Counted from the stretch's first letter, positions 1 to 8,730 are shown. The stretch: 64,000 bases of DNA from Gammaproteobacteria bacterium (GCA_021772915.1 JAJFLB010000018.1:248001-312000); one strand, 5' to 3'. Numbers and translations are program-made. The notes: generated by a model not told the origin, from the letters alone.

Positions 1-341
1 TGGGTCTGCCCCATGGGAATTTGCTCACCCTTGATCTGGGAAATGTGCTCTATACCCAGTTTGACGCCATTGATAGCCCGCAGCACTTCAACCCTGGAAT
101 CCGTATAAGGCTTACCGCCCTCCGCTGCCGCAAGGACAGTTAGTTCCTCGATCTCACCACGCATGATCTCTGCTGTTTTTTCCAGGATTGCAATCCGCTC
201 AAAGGCCGTTATCCATTGTGAGCGGTCCTCAAAAAGCCCGTGGGCCACTTGCAACGCCCGTTCGACATCAGCAGCATCGTGCAGCGAGACTTCTTTGATC
301 AATGATCCGTCATAGGGTCTGGTAACTGCCAGTGAGTGCAT
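1..341 (-). CDS. Aldehyde dehydrogenase, N-terminal part (cut by window edge)
   Basis: About 113 residues of an NAD(P)-dependent aldehyde dehydrogenase are visible; the rest, including the catalytic Cys and Glu, lies outside the window. The start at 341 follows a good ribosome binding site (GGAGG, spacing about 6). The segments FERIAILEKTAE and AAAEGGKPYTDSRVEV match the helical N-terminal part of the family, where a conserved GKP precedes the cofactor domain. It begins 51 bp after the stop of the acetolactate-synthase-like gene on the same strand, so the two are probably co-transcribed. The aldehyde oxidised cannot be inferred from this part. Confidence 0.85.
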   Translation of the reverse strand, partial: MHSLAVTRPYDGSLIKEVSLHDAADVERALQVAHGLFEDRSQWITAFERIAILEKTAEIMRGEIEELTVLAAAEGGKPYTDSRVEVLRAINGVKLGIEHISQIKGEQIPMGQT

Positions 342-392
342 TCAAACCTCCTTCAATGTATTAGCCCGCATATTGCCCCAGTATCCCAGCGC

Positions 393-2033
393 TTATAGAA
401 CACAAGCGGACTCTTTGATAAGCACGTTCAATATCGAGTGGTTCAATGAATAATCAACTGGTAAATCGATCACGTGTACGCCGCTGGAAGCCAGGCATTC
501 ACTGAGAATGTTTTGAAAACCTGCGGCGCTTTCGGGTCTGTGGCCCTGCGCGCCAAAGCTTTCAGCGTACTGCACAAAATCAGGGTTGCGATAATCAAGC
601 CCAAAGTTTTCAAAACCCATCCCTTCCTGCTTCCACTTGATCATCCCATAGGCGCTGTCGTTAAGGATGATGACGACCAAATCCAGGTTAAGACGTACTG
701 CTGTTTCCAGCTCCTGCGAATTCATCATGAAGCCGCCGTCACCGTTGACTGATACGACCTTTCTTTCCGGCCGCAGTAACTTGGCTGCCAATGCAGACGG
801 AATGCCTGCACCCATGGTCGCCAGGGCGTTATCGAGTAACAAGGTATTGGCCCGGTAACACTTATAATTTCGGGCAAACCAGATTTTGTAGACGCCGTTG
901 TCGAGGGTAACAATATCGTCTTTGGCCAATTGACTTCTTAGAACACTCACCAATCGTTGGGGCAACAGTGGAAAACGGTCATCTGCAAAATACTTGGTAA
1001 GATGATTTTCGACCTCGTTTTTAACCCGTGCAAAATAGGAGTAGTTCTTTTTTGTTTCGATCATAATTTTCTTGCGGATTCGATCAATTGATTTGGAAAT
1101 ATCACCCACCACGTTTAACTGTGGAAAATACACATCATCCACCTGGGCAGCAAAGAAATTTACATGGATGACATTCTTCCCACCTTTTTCCATGAAGAAA
1201 GGTGGTTTCTCTATGACATCATGACCGACGTTGATGATCAGATCCGCCCGCTCGATGGCGCAATGGAGAAAGTCATTATCTGACAGGGCGGCCGTACCAA
1301 GAAATTGTTCGTGCCTTTCGTCAATTACACCTTTGCCCAACTGAGTATTGAAGAAATAGATACCGGTCTTGTCAACAAACTCTCTCAGGGCCCGGCCGGT
1401 AACCTTTCTATTGGCCCCTGCACCGACTAACAGCAATGGCATTTTTGCCGCTTCAATCATGGTAACTGCCTGATCGATCGCCATGACATCTGCATCAGGC
1501 CGCCGGTGTCCAACGACATCAAACAAACTGGTTTCGGCCGGCTCGGCGGCAATGTCTTCCGGCAGTTCAAGGTAAACCGCACCCGGTCTTTCCTCTATTG
1601 CGATACGGAACGCTTCCCTGAGCATCGAGGGAATGTTGTTACCATCAACCACTTGCCTTGAATACTTGGTGATGGGCCGCATCAAGCCGACCACGTCTAC
1701 AATTTGAAAGCGCCCCTGCTTGCTTGTTCTAATCGGCTTTTGCCCGGCCAGCATTACCATCGGCATGGCACCCAGTTGGGCGTAGGCTGCGGCCGTAACA
1801 AAATTAGTGGCACCCGGACCCAGCGTGGACAAACACACACCCGGTTTGCCGGTCAGACGACCATAAGTCGCTGCCATGAATCCAGCTGCCTGCTCGTGCC
1901 GGGTCAACACCAATTGAATACTTGACCCCATCAGTGAGTTCAGAAAGTCCAGGTTTTCCTCTCCGGGGATGCCAAAAATGTACTCAACGCCCTCGTTTTC
2001 AAGCGCTTCAACCATCAAGTCAGAAGACTTCAT
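393..2033 (-). CDS. Acetolactate-synthase-like ThDP enzyme, large subunit
   Basis: A 546-residue thiamine-diphosphate enzyme with the three-domain layout of acetolactate synthase. The Pyr domain carries RHEQAAGF with the cofactor-activating Glu at residue 47, followed by a glycine-rich GPGATN. The PP domain carries the GDGGFMMNSQELET motif near residue 435, with Asn further on (LNDSAYGM), which binds Mg-ThDP. Family knowledge points to decarboxylation of pyruvate or another 2-oxo acid and carboligation. No regulatory small subunit is present, which suggests a catabolic form rather than the branched-chain biosynthetic enzyme. Its downstream neighbour is an aldehyde dehydrogenase, so the pair may process a 2-oxo acid or its aldehyde product. 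The exact substrate is uncertain. Confidence 0.85.
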   Translation of the reverse strand: MKSSDLMVEALENEGVEYIFGIPGEENLDFLNSLMGSSIQLVLTRHEQAAGFMAATYGRLTGKPGVCLSTLGPGATNFVTAAAYAQLGAMPMVMLAGQKPIRTSKQGRFQIVDVVGLMRPITKYSRQVVDGNNIPSMLREAFRIAIEERPGAVYLELPEDIAAEPAETSLFDVVGHRRPDADVMAIDQAVTMIEAAKMPLLLVGAGANRKVTGRALREFVDKTGIYFFNTQLGKGVIDERHEQFLGTAALSDNDFLHCAIERADLIINVGHDVIEKPPFFMEKGGKNVIHVNFFAAQVDDVYFPQLNVVGDISKSIDRIRKKIMIETKKNYSYFARVKNEVENHLTKYFADDRFPLLPQRLVSVLRSQLAKDDIVTLDNGVYKIWFARNYKCYRANTLLLDNALATMGAGIPSALAAKLLRPERKVVSVNGDGGFMMNSQELETAVRLNLDLVVIILNDSAYGMIKWKQEGMGFENFGLDYRNPDFVQYAESFGAQGHRPESAAGFQNILSECLASSGVHVIDLPVDYSLNHSILNVLIKESACVL

Positions 2034-2148
2034 CAGATACCCTTTGTTTTCACCTGGTAGACTCCCAGTGACCGGTACAAGCGGAACTTCATTACATCAC
2101 CTCAGCCGGCCGTGTCGGCGTGAAGATGCAAACGGTGCAACCTGCAGG

Positions 2149-2179
2149 TTCCCGACGAGGAAGCTCGTCGGTCCTACCG
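2149..2179. repeat. REP-like palindrome, copy 1
   Basis: A short imperfect palindrome, TTCCCGACGA-gaagc-TCGTCGGTCCTACCG. It is one of several copies in the window of an element with consensus TCCCGACGA...TCGTCGGTCCTACGG. It lies between the stop of cysK and the start of the acetolactate-synthase-like gene and could also act as a transcription terminator for cysK. Confidence 0.75.
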
Positions 2180-2233
2180 CATCGCACAGTACATATTCTC
2201 GGCAATCAGACCCGCTGGTTACAAATTGGCGAT

Positions 2234-3187
2234 CTACAAACCCGCCAGCAAATCGTCATCCCCACCTTCTGGCACACCTTCGAACAAGGGTGTTGACAGG
2301 TATCGTTCGCCGGTATCGGGCAACATGGCCAGGGTGACCGAACCTTCCTCAGACTGGTTCGCGACTTTGAGTGCGGCCGCAAACGTGCCCCCCGAAGAAA
2401 TCCCACAGAATATGCCTTCTTCCTTTGCCAGTGCTTGCGCCGTCTCAATTGCTTCGTCATCGGTCACGGTCAGTACTTCATCATAAACCTGGCGATTCAG
2501 AACGCTGGGAATGAAATCGGGGGTCCAGCCCTGGATCTTGTGTGGTGCCCATTCTTTGCCACCCAGTAACGCGGCGCCTTCAGGTTCGGTAACAACGATC
2601 CTGACGTCCGGTCGTGCCAGCTTGATGATGTCACCGGCACCCGTGACGGTGCCACCGGTTCCGTAACCGGAAACGAAATTATCCAGTCGCCGACCCACAA
2701 AATCGTGAATGATTTCCGGTCCGGTCGTATTGCGGTGGTATTCTGGGTTGGCCAGATTATCGAATTGCTGGGTCAGGAACCAGCCGTGTTTTTTCGCCAG
2801 CGCTTCGGCAGCACGTACCATGCCTGTGCCCCGCTCGGCGGCCGGTGTCAACACCAGGCTCGCGCCCAATGCGCGCATCAGCTTACGACGTTCCATGGAG
2901 AACGACTCGGCCATCACGGCAACGAAGGGATAACCCTTAACCGCACATACCATCGCCAATGCAATGCCGGTATTACCGGAAGTGGCCTCGACAACCGTCT
3001 GACCCGGCTTTAGCAGACCTTTACGCTCAGCATCTTCGATGATGCCGACCGCCAACCTGTCCTTGACCGAGCCCATGGGGTTAAAAGACTCCACCTTGAC
3101 ATACATTTCCCTGCCGGCGGGTGCCAACTGGTTGACTCGTATGACAGGCGTGGTGCCGATGGTTTCCAAAATACTATTATAAATCAT
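2234..3187 (-). CDS. cysK: Cysteine synthase A, O-acetylserine sulfhydrylase
   Basis: A PLP enzyme of 317 residues that makes cysteine from O-acetylserine and sulfide in the cytoplasm. The opening MIYNSILETIG is typical of CysK. The Schiff-base lysine is Lys42 in GSVKDR. TSGNTG binds the substrate carboxylate, GTGGT binds the PLP phosphate, and SSGG contacts the cofactor ring. A longer reading frame upstream (to 3214) exists, but the start at 3187 has AGGAGA at the right spacing and gives the family N-terminus. It is preceded by a 230-bp gap with two REP elements and is probably monocistronic. Confidence 0.95.
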   Translation of the reverse strand: MIYNSILETIGTTPVIRVNQLAPAGREMYVKVESFNPMGSVKDRLAVGIIEDAERKGLLKPGQTVVEATSGNTGIALAMVCAVKGYPFVAVMAESFSMERRKLMRALGASLVLTPAAERGTGMVRAAEALAKKHGWFLTQQFDNLANPEYHRNTTGPEIIHDFVGRRLDNFVSGYGTGGTVTGAGDIIKLARPDVRIVVTEPEGAALLGGKEWAPHKIQGWTPDFIPSVLNRQVYDEVLTVTDDEAIETAQALAKEEGIFCGISSGGTFAAALKVANQSEEGSVTLAMLPDTGERYLSTPLFEGVPEGGDDDLLAGL

Positions 3188-3348
3188 GACTATCTCCTGA
3201 GGGTCTGTTGACACTTTTCAAATCTCCAGACAGGGACCGAGCGAGTCTTAGATAACATACAAAAGTCGCTGCTGGTTAACTAGTAATATAGGACAATTGG
3301 GAGCGCAACGCTCAGTTAAGGCGAAAACACCACGACAATCAGTCGGAC

Positions 3349-3380
3349 GTAGGACCGACGACTTCGTCGTCGGGAACCTG
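3349..3380. repeat. REP-like palindrome, copy 2
   Basis: GTAGGACCGACGA-cttcg-TCGTCGGGAAC, in the opposite orientation to copy 3, which lies 40 bp away. The two make an inverted pair like bacterial REP doublets (BIMEs) in the gap between ubiI and cysK. Confidence 0.75.
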
Positions 3381-3419
3381 TCCCCCTCCACGCAGAAACT
3401 CACGCCAACCCGGTAACCC

Positions 3420-3450
3420 TTCCCGACGAGCGAGCTCGTCGGTCCTACGG
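3420..3450. repeat. REP-like palindrome, copy 3, overlapping the ubiI stop
   Basis: TTCCCGACGAG-cga-GCTCGTCGG followed by TCCTACGG. The TAG in its conserved end (minus strand, 3445-3447) is the stop codon of the ubiI-type gene, so the element overlaps the coding sequence by three or more bases. It forms an inverted pair with the copy at 3349. Confidence 0.8.
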
Positions 3451-4677
3451 TTTTTGCAGCGAGTGTAGTGCTGCGCCCGTGGCGAGTTTTGGTGCATTCG
3501 GTCCCAGCCCGGCGGCCCTTTGTGCGAACATATCCTGCATGAACCAACTGCGTTTGACCACCGCCAATCCCACACGACGCAGTGGTGACAATGCGTCAGC
3601 GTTAAACAAGCTGCGTAAGGCGTGCATACCGAGAGCCATGGTTTCTGACTCGGAACGACGCCAGCGGTCATAAGCCCTCAGTTGCCTGGCATCACCAATA
3701 CCGTCCCCAACGAGACGCCCACGCAACAGCGATTCAGTCAAACCCGCCGCATCTGCCAGTCCGAGATTTACACCCTGGCCTGCCAGCGGATGAACGACGT
3801 GTGCTGCATCACCTAATAACACGACTCGATCAGTGGCATAACACTCGCTCAGTCGCATGCTTAGCGGAAATGTGGCCCGCGGCCCACAAGATTCAAGCTT
3901 GCCCAACCAACCACTGCTGGCTTCATCCAACTCGGCCATGAACTCCCTGGAATCAAGTGCCAGCAAACGTTCCGCCTCGCTCGATGGCCGCGTCCAGACA
4001 ATGGACGAACGACCATCTGAAAGGGGCAGAAAAGCCAGCGGCCCCCCTGGCAAGAACCTTTGCCAGGCGACACCGGGATTGGATTTCTGCTTGCCCACAA
4101 CGCAGACCAAACCATGCTGATTATAGCCCCAGTATCGTTGCCGGATACCCATGACCCTGCGGACACCGGATGCGGCTCCGTCCGCTCCCGCAACCAGCTT
4201 TGCTGTGAGTTTTCGGCCACTTTTGAGTGTTACCTGGTTCAAATCCGGCCCTGGGTTAATCCCGTCCAGGGAATCGGGACAATACAGGTCTACCAGGTTC
4301 TCCGCTTTGACCACCTGCCACGAACACCACTGCAACAGGTTATTTTCAACGATGGTACCCAATCTTTCCAGGTTAAACACCGGGGCATCAAATAACAGCG
4401 GGGCCACCCCCACGCCATCTTCAACCTGCATTCGCCGGTAGGGCCGGCACCGCTGATCACAAATCAGCTTCCATGCGCCGGCTTGCTGTACTATCGCCGC
4501 CGAGCCCGGCGAGATGGCTGAAACGCGTAATCCAAAGTCAGACTGCGGATCAAATGGCTGGGGTTCATTTGCTTCCACCAACGCCACTGAAATGCCACCG
4601 CGGGAGAGCAGGCTGGCCAGTGTAGTACCGACCATGCCCGCGCCGACAATGGCTACATCATAGTGTTTACCAGTCAT
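3445..4677 (-). CDS. ubiI: FAD-dependent ubiquinone-biosynthesis hydroxylase (UbiI/VisC type)
   Basis: A 410-residue flavoprotein monooxygenase of the UbiH/UbiF/UbiI/COQ6 family. It hydroxylates the ring of a ubiquinone precursor with O2 and NAD(P)H. The N-terminal Rossmann motif VAIVGAGMVGTTLAS binds FAD. GADGAASGVRR is the middle DG motif, and VVLLGDAAHVVHPLAGQGVNLGL is the second FAD motif characteristic of the family. Its start overlaps the stop of ubiH by 4 bp, and it is the last gene of ygfB-pepP-ubiH-ubiI, the position of ubiI (visC) in E. coli. Family membership is sure; which ring carbon is hydroxylated rests on synteny. The stop codon lies in a REP element. Confidence 0.85.
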   Translation of the reverse strand: MTGKHYDVAIVGAGMVGTTLASLLSRGGISVALVEANEPQPFDPQSDFGLRVSAISPGSAAIVQQAGAWKLICDQRCRPYRRMQVEDGVGVAPLLFDAPVFNLERLGTIVENNLLQWCSWQVVKAENLVDLYCPDSLDGINPGPDLNQVTLKSGRKLTAKLVAGADGAASGVRRVMGIRQRYWGYNQHGLVCVVGKQKSNPGVAWQRFLPGGPLAFLPLSDGRSSIVWTRPSSEAERLLALDSREFMAELDEASSGWLGKLESCGPRATFPLSMRLSECYATDRVVLLGDAAHVVHPLAGQGVNLGLADAAGLTESLLRGRLVGDGIGDARQLRAYDRWRRSESETMALGMHALRSLFNADALSPLRRVGLAVVKRSWFMQDMFAQRAAGLGPNAPKLATGAALHSLQKP

Positions 4678-5906
4678 GGCAGGCGCAGTCGTTCACCCAG
4701 GGCAAGACGAGGAACTTTACCCCGATACCCCATGGCCTTGATGGCCTGGTGTCGTCGTAAAGAGGGGATCATCGCCAGAGCAATCATGCCACTCGTACGC
4801 AAGCCTGCGGCCAGCACGGAAGGGTGTGCAAACAGCCTGGTAATGCCGTCTGAAAACGCAATGGTGGCGCGCTGATCCTCTCGACGCCACTGGCTGTACT
4901 GCCGCAGCAGTACAGCTGCACCCGGATCACCAACGTCACCATCGGCCAGGACTTCAGCCAGACTTGCAACATCCCGCAACGCGAGATTGAACCCCTGCGC
5001 TCCAACCGGGTGGATGGCGTGGGCCGCGTTGCCCAAAACGACCACGCGCTCGCCAGTATCTTGCCTGGCGCGCACCAGTTTCAGAGGATAAGCGGAACGC
5101 TTTCCCACTCTGAGAAACTTTCCCAGGTGTGAACCAAAACGGTCCTGTGCCCGGCTGAGAAATTCTTCATCATCCAAGTCAAGAATTTGCCCTGCACCAT
5201 TGCTCTCCACCGTCCAGACCAAACCACAGCGTGTACCCGTGTGCGGCAATACTGCGAATGGGCCAGTCGACGTCAGACATTCGTAGGCCCGGCCCCGGTG
5301 TGCTTTTTCAGGTGTGACATTGCAGATAATGACGGTCTGGTGGTAGTCACGAGTTTGGGTTGGAATCTTTAACTGTTCCCGAATAAGGGAATTGGCACCG
5401 TCAGCGGCAATTACCAGGCGGGCTGACAAACTTTCAGTGCCATCTTCAGAAACAAGATTCAGTTTGCTGTGCAGACCGCCCACATCGATACCCTCAACGC
5501 TAACCGGACACAATACCTCAATATTTTTTGTCTCCTTCAGCTTCTGGGTCACCACCCCACCAAAGCAGCGTGCTTCAACCACATGGCCAAATTCAGTCAG
5601 CCCCATTTCAGCCGAATCCAGTTCTACGTGTACGGGGCGATTCTGCTCTGTGGCCGTTATCTTGCGGATGGCGGTGGCATCGCTGGCCAGATTATCCCAC
5701 AGCCCAATGCCGGCCAGAATGCGACAGGAGCTGTGGCTGAGCGCCAACGTCCTGTCATCATAGCTGGGTTGAGAGGCCGCCTTAAAAGCAACCGACTCAA
5801 TCACGCTGATATCGTAGCCAAGCGGCGCCAGTGCGACCGCCAGGCTGGCACCCGCAAGGCCACCGCCTACAATTGCGATGTCACAGACCTTGGTGTGCTG
5901 GTTCAT
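4674..5906 (-). CDS. ubiH: 2-octaprenyl-6-methoxyphenol hydroxylase type, UbiH
   Basis: A 410-residue FAD monooxygenase of the ubiquinone pathway, paralogous to its neighbour. The dinucleotide motif IAIVGGGLAGASLAVAL opens the protein. The central AADGANSLIRE and the C-terminal VVVLGNAAHAIHPVGAQGFN complete the FAD site. Only the second motif differs slightly from its neighbour (GNAAH instead of GDAAH), as seen in UbiH proteins. It overlaps pepP upstream and ubiI downstream by 4 bp each, which suggests translational coupling. Assignment as UbiH, which hydroxylates C1 of the ring, follows from motif and gene order. Confidence 0.9.
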   Translation of the reverse strand: MNQHTKVCDIAIVGGGLAGASLAVALAPLGYDISVIESVAFKAASQPSYDDRTLALSHSSCRILAGIGLWDNLASDATAIRKITATEQNRPVHVELDSAEMGLTEFGHVVEARCFGGVVTQKLKETKNIEVLCPVSVEGIDVGGLHSKLNLVSEDGTESLSARLVIAADGANSLIREQLKIPTQTRDYHQTVIICNVTPEKAHRGRAYECLTSTGPFAVLPHTGTRCGLVWTVESNGAGQILDLDDEEFLSRAQDRFGSHLGKFLRVGKRSAYPLKLVRARQDTGERVVVLGNAAHAIHPVGAQGFNLALRDVASLAEVLADGDVGDPGAAVLLRQYSQWRREDQRATIAFSDGITRLFAHPSVLAAGLRTSGMIALAMIPSLRRHQAIKAMGYRGKVPRLALGERLRLP

Positions 5907-7210
5907 AGCGCCATCAAGGCCTCAATATCGTCCGTGGTCTTACAGATATCAGCAGACAGGACCTCCGCTGTATCTTTGGTTACAGCAACATCGTCTTCCA
6001 CACGAATACCCAGGCCACGCCAGACTTCATCAACAGCTGTGGCAGATTCCGGAATATAAATCCCGGGTTCTACTGTCAGCACCATCCCGACCTCCAGGAC
6101 CCGCGAGTGACCGTCAATTTCGTACTCACCTACATCGTGAACGTCCAATCCCAGCCAGTGGCCCGTATTGTGTACGTAGTAATCCTTGAAATGTTCTTCT
6201 TCCAGTGCTTCCTCGAGACTGCCCTTGAGAATACCCAGTTCAATCATCCCCTCGGTGGCAACGCGTACCGCCGTTTCATGGACCTGCTCCCAGGGGTTAC
6301 CACAACGGACTTCGTCGATCGCCTCAAGCTGCGACGCCAGGACAAGCTGGTAGAGGTCCCTCTGTGCACCCGTGAATTTGCCATTGACCGGAAATGTCCG
6401 CGTAATGTCCGAAGCATAACCGTCATATTCAGCACCGGCATCAATCAGCAACAAATCACCATCATTGAGCAAATCCCGGTTAGTGATGTAATGCAGCACA
6501 CAGGCATTGGCACCCCCACCAACAATAGGAATATAAGCCGCTTCACATTGATGGCGGGTAAATGTGTGCAGCAACTCTGCGTGAACATCTGCCTCATTCA
6601 GGCCGGGTTTGCAAATCTGCATGGCGCTTTGATGCGCTGATGCTGCAACGCGTGCGGACTTTTTCATGGCGGTAATTTCAGTTCGACTCTTGAACAACCG
6701 CATTTCGTGGAGATTGTGATTGAGTGCAACAATTTCGTCGGGTGCGAGAAATTTTTTCCGTGTCTCACTGCGAAAATCATTCATCCAACCGATCAGGAGT
6801 TGGTCAAAGTCCGGATCCTTGCCGAGATCGTAATAGATCCTTTCCCGTCCATGCAGTAATTCTGGCAGACGCTGTTTCATTTCACTGATGGGAAAAGCTT
6901 CGTCTGCACCCACGTGTTCCAAGGCACCAGCCGTACCGGCCATCAGCCCATCCCACATCTCACGTTGCGGGTCCCGCTCACGACAAAAAATAATGACGTG
7001 GCCACTTTTTTCTTGCGGCAGCATCACCAACATTGCATCCGGCTCATTAAACCCACTCAGGTACATAAAGTCACTGTCTTGACGATAGGGATAGCGCGAA
7101 TCATTGTTACGGATCTTTTCGGCAGCACTGCGCACGATAATGACCGAGTCATCACCCGCCATTTCCATCAGGTGATCACGGCGTTTTGCAAATTCTTTCG
7201 GTTTAATCAT
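5903..7210 (-). CDS. pepP: Xaa-Pro aminopeptidase P
   Basis: A 435-residue metallo-aminopeptidase of the M24B family that removes N-terminal residues preceding proline, in the cytoplasm. The N-terminal creatinase-like domain spans about residues 1-170 and the pita-bread catalytic domain the rest. Metal ligands can be read in DAGAEYDGYASDITRTF (two Asp), NTGHWLGLDVHD (His), VEPGIYIP (Glu) and GIRVEDDVAV (Glu). Length and order match E. coli PepP (about 440 residues). It overlaps ygfB upstream and ubiH downstream by 4 bp, as in the enterobacterial operon. Confidence 0.95.
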   Translation of the reverse strand: MIKPKEFAKRRDHLMEMAGDDSVIIVRSAAEKIRNNDSRYPYRQDSDFMYLSGFNEPDAMLVMLPQEKSGHVIIFCRERDPQREMWDGLMAGTAGALEHVGADEAFPISEMKQRLPELLHGRERIYYDLGKDPDFDQLLIGWMNDFRSETRKKFLAPDEIVALNHNLHEMRLFKSRTEITAMKKSARVAASAHQSAMQICKPGLNEADVHAELLHTFTRHQCEAAYIPIVGGGANACVLHYITNRDLLNDGDLLLIDAGAEYDGYASDITRTFPVNGKFTGAQRDLYQLVLASQLEAIDEVRCGNPWEQVHETAVRVATEGMIELGILKGSLEEALEEEHFKDYYVHNTGHWLGLDVHDVGEYEIDGHSRVLEVGMVLTVEPGIYIPESATAVDEVWRGLGIRVEDDVAVTKDTAEVLSADICKTTDDIEALMAL

Positions 7211-7764
7211 GAGCTTGGGTACCCGTTGCTTTTGCGATCACGAAGATCTTCACGTATCGTCAAAATTACGACACGAATGTATTCAACAATTTCTACAAAC
7301 GCGCCTTCGTCTTCTTCACTCTCTGTAGTATCCGTTACTTCTGCTCTGGCAATCTGCTGCAGATCAGCTAGTGCTTCACGGGAAGCATCGGACATGGCCA
7401 CCAGATTGTCATCTCCACCACTACCAATACCAGCAAGAAAGCCACTGCACCACTGCCCAAGCGCCAGCGTCCGCTCCTCCAGTATCTCGTCATCACCAGG
7501 TAACCACAAAGACAGGCTAAACTCTTCGTCTGCTAATTGCCGCCTGCTTGAATTCAGCAATTTCTCCAGTGCGGTAACCAGACCTGCGGCCGGCTCACTC
7601 ACCAACTCAAGCAGTGCCAGCAAATCGATAAAAGCACTCACGTTGCTATCCGGAATGCGACAAAGCAAACCGCAGGCCACACCATGGCACTCTGCCAACT
7701 CAGGTGCTTCAAGTGTACCCTTGGCCACGGCCAGCGTACTTGCAAAATCAGGTAGATCGGTCAT
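7207..7764 (-). CDS. ygfB: UPF0149 family protein YgfB
   Basis: A 185-residue all-helical protein of the UPF0149/YecA-like family. Recognisable parts are AECHGVACGLLC near residue 25, ALGQWCSGFLAGI near residue 105 and the C-terminal FVEIVEYIRVVI. There is no SEC-C metal motif at the C-terminus, which separates it from YecA. It heads ygfB-pepP-ubiH-ubiI and is divergent from the TIGR02449-zapA unit, exactly as in E. coli. Its molecular role is not established; in Pseudomonas a YgfB homologue has been linked to regulation of the ampDh3 amidase. Confidence 0.85.
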   Translation of the reverse strand: MTDLPDFASTLAVAKGTLEAPELAECHGVACGLLCRIPDSNVSAFIDLLALLELVSEPAAGLVTALEKLLNSSRRQLADEEFSLSLWLPGDDEILEERTLALGQWCSGFLAGIGSGGDDNLVAMSDASREALADLQQIARAEVTDTTESEEDEGAFVEIVEYIRVVILTIREDLRDRKSNGYPSS

Positions 7765-7852
7765 CCCAATAGGTCATCCTGTACAGTTAACAAACTGAGT
7801 GTAACCCGCCCCGCCTTGAGTGCATATGCCACAAGATTTATTGTATTGTTGA

Positions 7853-7887
7853 TTGACCCTTCATGACGGTCAAATTATAGTGTTGGC
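7853..7887 (+). promoter_or_regulatory. Sigma-70-type promoter for TIGR02449 gene, likely leaderless
   Basis: TTGACC at 7853-7858, a 17-bp spacer and TATAGT at 7876-7881 form a near-consensus sigma-70 promoter. The expected start of transcription, 6-7 bases after the -10 box, falls on the ATG at 7888. No Shine-Dalgarno sequence lies in front of that ATG, so the mRNA may be leaderless. Confidence 0.65.
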
Positions 7888-8109
7888 ATGGAATCCTTAG
7901 AACAGACTGATAAAGATTTACAACGGCTGGAAAAGCAACTGAGATCGTTGCTGGATCAAATTCAGAAACTTCGTGAAGAAAATCACTCATTGCACGTCCG
8001 TCAGGACGCACTGATGGCAGAGCGCGCCTCGCTTGTGGGCAAGAACGATGAAGCACGAACCAAAGTAGAAGCAATGATCCACCGCCTCAAGGGGCTTGAG
8101 CAGAACTAG
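7888..8109 (+). CDS. Small coiled-coil protein, TIGR02449 family, beside zapA
   Basis: A 73-residue, charged, almost wholly helical protein. The heptad-like stretch LEKQLRSLLDQIQKLREEN spans residues 12-30 and a second helix runs to the C-terminus, so a dimeric coiled coil is expected. Proteins of the TIGR02449 family commonly sit directly upstream of zapA in Gammaproteobacteria and look like small ZapB-type partners; their function is unproven. The ATG at 7888 has no ribosome binding site, but a strong promoter places the transcript start at or next to it. The stop TAG at 8107-8109 overlaps the end of a MITE-like element that separates it from zapA. Confidence 0.75.
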   Translation: MESLEQTDKDLQRLEKQLRSLLDQIQKLREENHSLHVRQDALMAERASLVGKNDEARTKVEAMIHRLKGLEQN

Positions 8110-8395
8110 TGCTCTATCAACCTCATACATTAGGAACAGTGGCCACCAGAATGATCAGCACAAGGCACATTCGCGCAGACATAGTGGTGCTACGTCAAGC
8201 GAGTGTACCAAGAGTAGGCACCTTCAGGTGACGCCGTGATGGACATTCTGGTGGCCACCCGTAGGGCGAGTTCAAAAGCTGTCATCTGCTTCGTTAGCTC
8301 TTCTCGACTTAGCACCACTATGCCTTCGAATCGCTGCCTTGCAGCTAACAGCTTTTGAGGTCGCTGGTCCTAATGTATGAGGTTGATAGAGCACT
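8108..8395. mobile_element. MITE-like element, copy A (288 bp)
   Basis: A non-coding element bounded by perfect 28-bp inverted repeats (8108-8135 and 8368-8395) starting AGTGCTC. Inside are further perfect inverted repeats: 15 bp (8139-8153 with 8244-8258), 13 bp (8180-8192 with 8310-8322) and 11 bp (8272-8282 with 8348-8358), arranged partly interleaved. The core ACCAAGAGTAGG at about 8207-8218 recurs in copies B and C. It lies between the TIGR02449 gene and zapA, and its first bases form part of the upstream stop codon. No transposase is encoded. Confidence 0.85.
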
Positions 8396-8415
8396 TGGGC
8401 TCTATAGGATTTGAC

Positions 8416-8712
8416 ATGGAAAGCACGGCTAAACCCATTTCAGTATCCATTCTTGACAGGGAATACCAGTTCGCTTGTGAGACCGAAGAACGTGAGGCAC
8501 TGAAATCGGCGGCGGCTTTTCTGGATGAACGAATGCGATCCATAAAAGGGGCGGGACGGATGATGGCCCTGGAACGAATTGCAGTGATGACTGCACTCAA
8601 CCTTGCTGATGAATTACTAAAGTTGCAGGGTTATGAAAAGTATCGCGTCGAAAATGTGGACAGCCGAATTCGTATGCTCGCGGATAAGCTGGATGATGCA
8701 CTCGAAGGCTAA
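8416..8712 (+). CDS. zapA: Cell division protein ZapA
   Basis: A 98-residue ZapA, which bundles FtsZ filaments at the division site. The N-terminal globular part contains VSILDREYQFACETEE and the typical REALKSAAAFLDERM; the C-terminal half is the dimerising coiled coil. An in-frame extension to 8377 would run into the terminal repeat of the MITE-like element, so the ATG at 8416, with AGGA about 9 bases upstream, is chosen; it gives the family N-terminus. It lies directly upstream of the 6S RNA gene, the conserved order. Confidence 0.92.
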   Translation: MESTAKPISVSILDREYQFACETEEREALKSAAAFLDERMRSIKGAGRMMALERIAVMTALNLADELLKLQGYEKYRVENVDSRIRMLADKLDDALEG

Positions 8713-8730
8713 TTGGGCTAAAATCAGGTT

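Noticed and set aside
3287-3298. ATAGGACAATTG near cysK equals a stretch at 33903-33914 before qhpA
   Set aside because: A single 12-bp match without symmetry or shared position; probably chance.
3445-5906. The two FAD monooxygenases as possible substitutes for QhpG
   Set aside because: They are in the conserved ygfB-pepP-ubiH-ubiI operon and carry ubiquinone-hydroxylase motifs, 19 kb away from the QHNDH genes.
6914-7798. A 294-codon plus-strand frame opposite pepP and ygfB
   Set aside because: Antisense to two conserved genes; the translation is Ser-rich and unlike any known family.
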